Positions 61,819-64,000 of a stretch of 64,000 nt of DNA are shown piece by piece (positions within the stretch are counted from its first letter, which is position 1; each line of letters starts with the position of its first letter). The position numbers and the translations under genes are program-made. Source of the stretch: Sporosarcina sp. ACRSL (GTDB lineage: Bacteria > Bacillota > Bacilli > Bacillales_A > Planococcaceae); assembly GCF_022346605.1 (NCBI RefSeq), contig NZ_JAKRNT010000007.1, positions 124,001 through 188,000 on the forward strand. Reading direction: 5' to 3'. The notes beneath the pieces are model-generated. The model saw only the letters and a program-made list of their open reading frames with translations, had not been told where the DNA came from and did not search any database.

Positions 61819-62314
61819 TTTCATACCTCCTATATTGTTCTATAAATTCTTTTCTTGCCCTATGGAGAATAGTTTTAACAGATCCTTCTTTCATGCTATA
61901 AAGCTCTGCTATCTCTTTTATTTTTAATCCTGTACTATATTTCAGAAGAAGCAATTGCCTGTATTTCGGTTTTAATTTAGTTAAGATTTCATGAATATCT
62001 CTTTCTAGTTCACTTTGCATGAAGGCTTTTTCAGGTGTTTCTTCCTCAAATAGCTCTTGTACATTGAATTTCAATAATATATCTCTTCGTCTAGTTTTCT
62101 TACGGGACATATCATAGTATTGATTTACTGCTACTCTAAAAAGCCAACTTTGAGTATTATTAAACTGGACTGAGTCTATATATTGTAAAAATTTATAAGC
62201 AGTATCTTGAATAATATCTTCTGCATCCTCCTTTGAAGCACCCATTTTTATTAGGTAAGAGTAAACAAATTTTAGTATCTCATTTAGTTTTTCCCCCATC
62301 ATGGAATCATTCAT
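61802..62314 (-). CDS. ECF RNA polymerase sigma factor
   Basis: 170 residues. Region 2: 'ILKFVYSYLIKMGASKEDAEDIIQDTAYKFL' (core: DAEDIIQDTAYKFL), 'SWLFRVAVNQYYDMSRKK'. Region 4: 'KYRQLLLLKYSTGLKIKEIA' and 'EGSVKTILHRARKEF'. It resembles the SigM/YlaC-type ECF group. GGGAGG before ATG 62314. Its 3' end overlaps the anti-sigma gene, so both are made together. It would direct an envelope-stress response, held back by the membrane anti-sigma. Confidence 0.9.
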   Translation of the reverse strand: MNDSMMGEKLNEILKFVYSYLIKMGASKEDAEDIIQDTAYKFLQYIDSVQFNNTQSWLFRVAVNQYYDMSRKKTRRRDILLKFNVQELFEEETPEKAFMQSELERDIHEILTKLKPKYRQLLLLKYSTGLKIKEIAELYSMKEGSVKTILHRARKEFIEQYRRYENGHRK

Positions 62315-62687
62315 TTCAAACCTCCCACCTTTAAAACGTTTCAATAATAAAAAGGTTAACAAAACAATTACAACGTATATTTCTTTAGTTGAGAAATAAA
62401 AAAGAACTTGGCAAGAAAGTTTTCGCTTCTCGCCAAATTCATTAGAAGATATTGTTTAGAAAATATATTGATTACAATTAATTAATCTTCGACAGCCACT
62501 GGCTATTTATAGTTAGTTCTACCCTATGTTCGTTTTACCACTATTTGTGTGTTCACTCCAATTAATCTTAAACAACCTTTATATGAATTACCAACAAATC
62601 ACTTGAACTCTTCCTCCACAATCTGGCCCGGTTGCTGAACAACAGTTAAACAACACTCTTCAACTAAACTGCCGCGTTAGTTGAACA

Positions 62688-62712
62688 AGGAAAAGGAGCC
62701 GTCTAGGCAGTT
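62688..62712 (-). terminator. Terminator-type repeat
   Basis: Minus strand: AACTGCCTAGACGGCTCCTTTTCC with TTCAACTAACGCGGCAG motif, after the gene at 62743. The wider gap 62315-62742 otherwise shows no gene. Confidence 0.55.
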
Positions 62713-62742
62713 TAACGAACTTTAAGTAAATCATCCGATCGC

Positions 62743-63078
62743 TTAATAACCATTTATTGTGAATTGATATACGTTAAAGACAAACCACAAAAATAGAAGA
62801 GAATGTGCTACTAAGCTCAGTATAATTGAAGCTTTTTTGTATAGCTTTTTTTTCAAATATATAAAAATGAAAAGTAAGAAAAGAAATTGTATCAATAACA
62901 TTGGGATACTGAAAACAAGAAAAAGCATAAATTCCTCAGCTTCGGTGATCATGTACCCTTTACTCTCGTCAAGCCTACTTAGCGAAACAATAATTTCAGC
63001 GATTTTAGTAGAAACCCATATAAAGCAGAAGTTTATTATAAAAAATATAACCCCTATTAATTTGCGAATTCTGTTCAA
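62743..63078 (-). CDS. Small membrane protein, 111 aa
   Basis: Three hydrophobic helices with a basic stretch 'YLKKKLYKKAS' between the second and third. Start behind CAGGGGGC. No family recognised. AT-rich like its neighbours. Confidence 0.6.
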   Translation of the reverse strand: MNRIRKLIGVIFFIINFCFIWVSTKIAEIIVSLSRLDESKGYMITEAEEFMLFLVFSIPMLLIQFLFLLFIFIYLKKKLYKKASIILSLVAHSLLFLWFVFNVYQFTINGY

Positions 63079-63155
63079 AGCATTGCCCCCTGTAGAACAT
63101 TAAATATCTCATTTTGAAATCCCTTTTCCTTTAGATTCTTCTTACATTAACTGGT

Positions 63156-63200
63156 GCTCAATAAGGATAGTAAAATATTACGCCAAAAAACGCTTGATTT
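63156..63200. repeat. Partial copy 3 of the dispersed ~150-bp segment
   Basis: TCAATAAGGATAGTAAAATATTACGCCAAAAAACGCTTGATTTT matches the first third of 52470-52618. The gap 63079-63562 contains no other supported feature apart from this. Confidence 0.65.
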
Positions 63201-63562
63201 TGTAAATTATTTATTCACTAGCCCCATGGAGCTCAACGATCATTAATAATTCTGCTCAATGATTATAACCGAGGAAAATATCTTGTTTCTCCACTCCGCA
63301 ACTGGTGCTCATCTTCATTACCAACCCTTCAATTACTTGAAGCTTACTTAAATAGTTTCCATCTAGTTCCATCTATACGAATGACAAGTTAAACGGTTTC
63401 ACAATATAAGGACACTCTTAAAATAGTTAATAATTTTATGTAGTTTCACCTAATGAAACAAAATTGGCTTATTTTGATTTGCAGTTTTATTTCTTCTACA
63501 CTATATATGTGGCTAGCACAAGTTCAGCCAAATATATATTTCAGAACTAAAGGAGAATGAAT

Positions 63563-64000
63563 ATGTCAACATTTGTAGAGTTAGTAGAAAAGCGCCGTTC
63601 GATTTACGCATTAGGAACGAATAGCGAGTATTCAAAAAAGGATATTGAAAATAGAATTCGCGAGGTTGTCAAACAAGTACCTACAGCTTTCAACAGCCAA
63701 ACAACACGTGTTGTTGTATTATTCGATGAAGCAAAGAATAAATTTTGGGATCACATTTATGATGTTCAAAAAAATATTCTTGAAGGTGGCATGCAGGAGT
63801 GGATGTCAGGTGTTGTAACGGGTGCTAAAAATGGGATTGGTACAGTACTGTTCTTTGAAGATCTTGATGCAGCTAAACAAATGCCGACACAAGGAGCACG
63901 TACAGAAGCTTATAAACAAAACAACAATGCAAACGCACAATATGCTGTTTGGTTAGCCTTAGCAGAAATGGACTTAGGGGCAAGCTTACAACACTTTAAT
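63563..64000 (+). CDS. Nitroreductase family protein (cut by right window edge)
   Basis: 146 residues visible from ATG 63563 (AAAGGAG eight bases before). 'FVELVEKRRSIYAL' and 'VVKQVPTAFNSQTTRVVVLFD' are the FMN-binding start of the NfsA/NfsB-like 'YodC/HBN1' type; 'AVWLALAEMDLGASLQHF' is the typical core helix. It would reduce nitro compounds or quinones with NAD(P)H. The C-terminal ~55 residues lie outside the window. Confidence 0.88.
   Translation, partial: MSTFVELVEKRRSIYALGTNSEYSKKDIENRIREVVKQVPTAFNSQTTRVVVLFDEAKNKFWDHIYDVQKNILEGGMQEWMSGVVTGAKNGIGTVLFFEDLDAAKQMPTQGARTEAYKQNNNANAQYAVWLALAEMDLGASLQHFN

Noticed and set aside
1-64000. tRNA or rRNA genes
   Set aside because: No cloverleaf-type sequence with a GGTTCRAATCC-like arm or rRNA core was recognised by eye on either strand; a tRNAscan run would settle it.

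Overview
The window looks like a low-GC Gram-positive chromosome of the Bacillales, most like a Planococcaceae member (Sporosarcina/Lysinibacillus type). The signs are strong AGGAGG ribosome-binding sites, many TTG and GTG starts, SAM and purine riboswitches, RsbR-type STAS proteins, an ECF sigma/anti-sigma pair, an EcsB-like protein and YrvL-like and CWC proteins. The genus is inference. No rRNA, tRNA, transposase, integrase, prophage or CRISPR array was found. || Layout. 1-1.4 kb: the C-terminal end of a DUF2357-type nuclease, then a SAM-I riboswitch with its terminator in front of an unrecognised 92-aa coiled-coil protein, then a truncated copy of an NTP-pyrophosphatase gene. 1.45-10.4 kb: one co-directional catabolic operon with two zinc alcohol dehydrogenases, a lactonase-type metallo-beta-lactamase, an aldehyde dehydrogenase, an M20D amidohydrolase, a two-gene DUF5058-type membrane pair and a carbamoylase-type M20 hydrolase. 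It recalls the Agrobacterium blcABC/attKLM gamma-butyrolactone operon with amide hydrolases and a transporter added. It is flanked by a direct repeat of the pyrophosphatase 3' end, which is intact on the right. 10.4-14.7 kb: a compact group of membrane-anchored nuclease-type proteins (TM-Mrr, TM2-coiled-coil-Mrr, NERD-zinc finger) with a three-repeat Ltp (superinfection-exclusion type) protein and a 48-aa zinc-binding protein. This is the best candidate for an undescribed, possibly anti-phage, system. || 14.7-25.9 kb: small unknowns, an AT-rich alpha/beta hydrolase, an HD hydrolase, a PD-(D/E)XK nuclease with a duplicated C-terminal module, a SnoaL-like protein, a guanine-riboswitch-controlled purine permease, two paralogous RsbR/STAS proteins, and fragments left by an old segmental duplication. 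25-27 kb: secreted SH3 and lipoprotein genes around a tandem repeat array. 27.1-32.3 kb: a GntR-type regulator divergent from a tartrate-dehydrogenase-like / SDR / aldehyde dehydrogenase / BASS-transporter operon. 32.6-36.5 kb: AT-rich single genes (MBL, Nudix, GNAT, membrane proteins). 36.9-41.6 kb: a complete D-threonate-type operon (DeoR regulator with a palindromic operator, DtnK-like kinase, PdxA2, GntP transporter, terminator). || 41.8-46 kb: two about 80% identical helical-repeat proteins bracket a DUF1428-like protein, UspA, an HTH protein and a vWA protein. 46-50.8 kb: a TetR regulator divergent from DUF485, a solute:sodium symporter and an acyl-CoA synthetase, which looks like carboxylate uptake and activation. 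50.9-64 kb: an AT-rich accessory zone of small lipoproteins, membrane proteins and single enzymes. It includes a pair of duplicated pseudogenes with complementary one-base frameshifts, an ECF sigma/anti-sigma pair, an orphan EcsB-like protein, and the start of a nitroreductase at the right edge. Several families of dispersed intergenic hairpins recur across the window, many placed as terminators.
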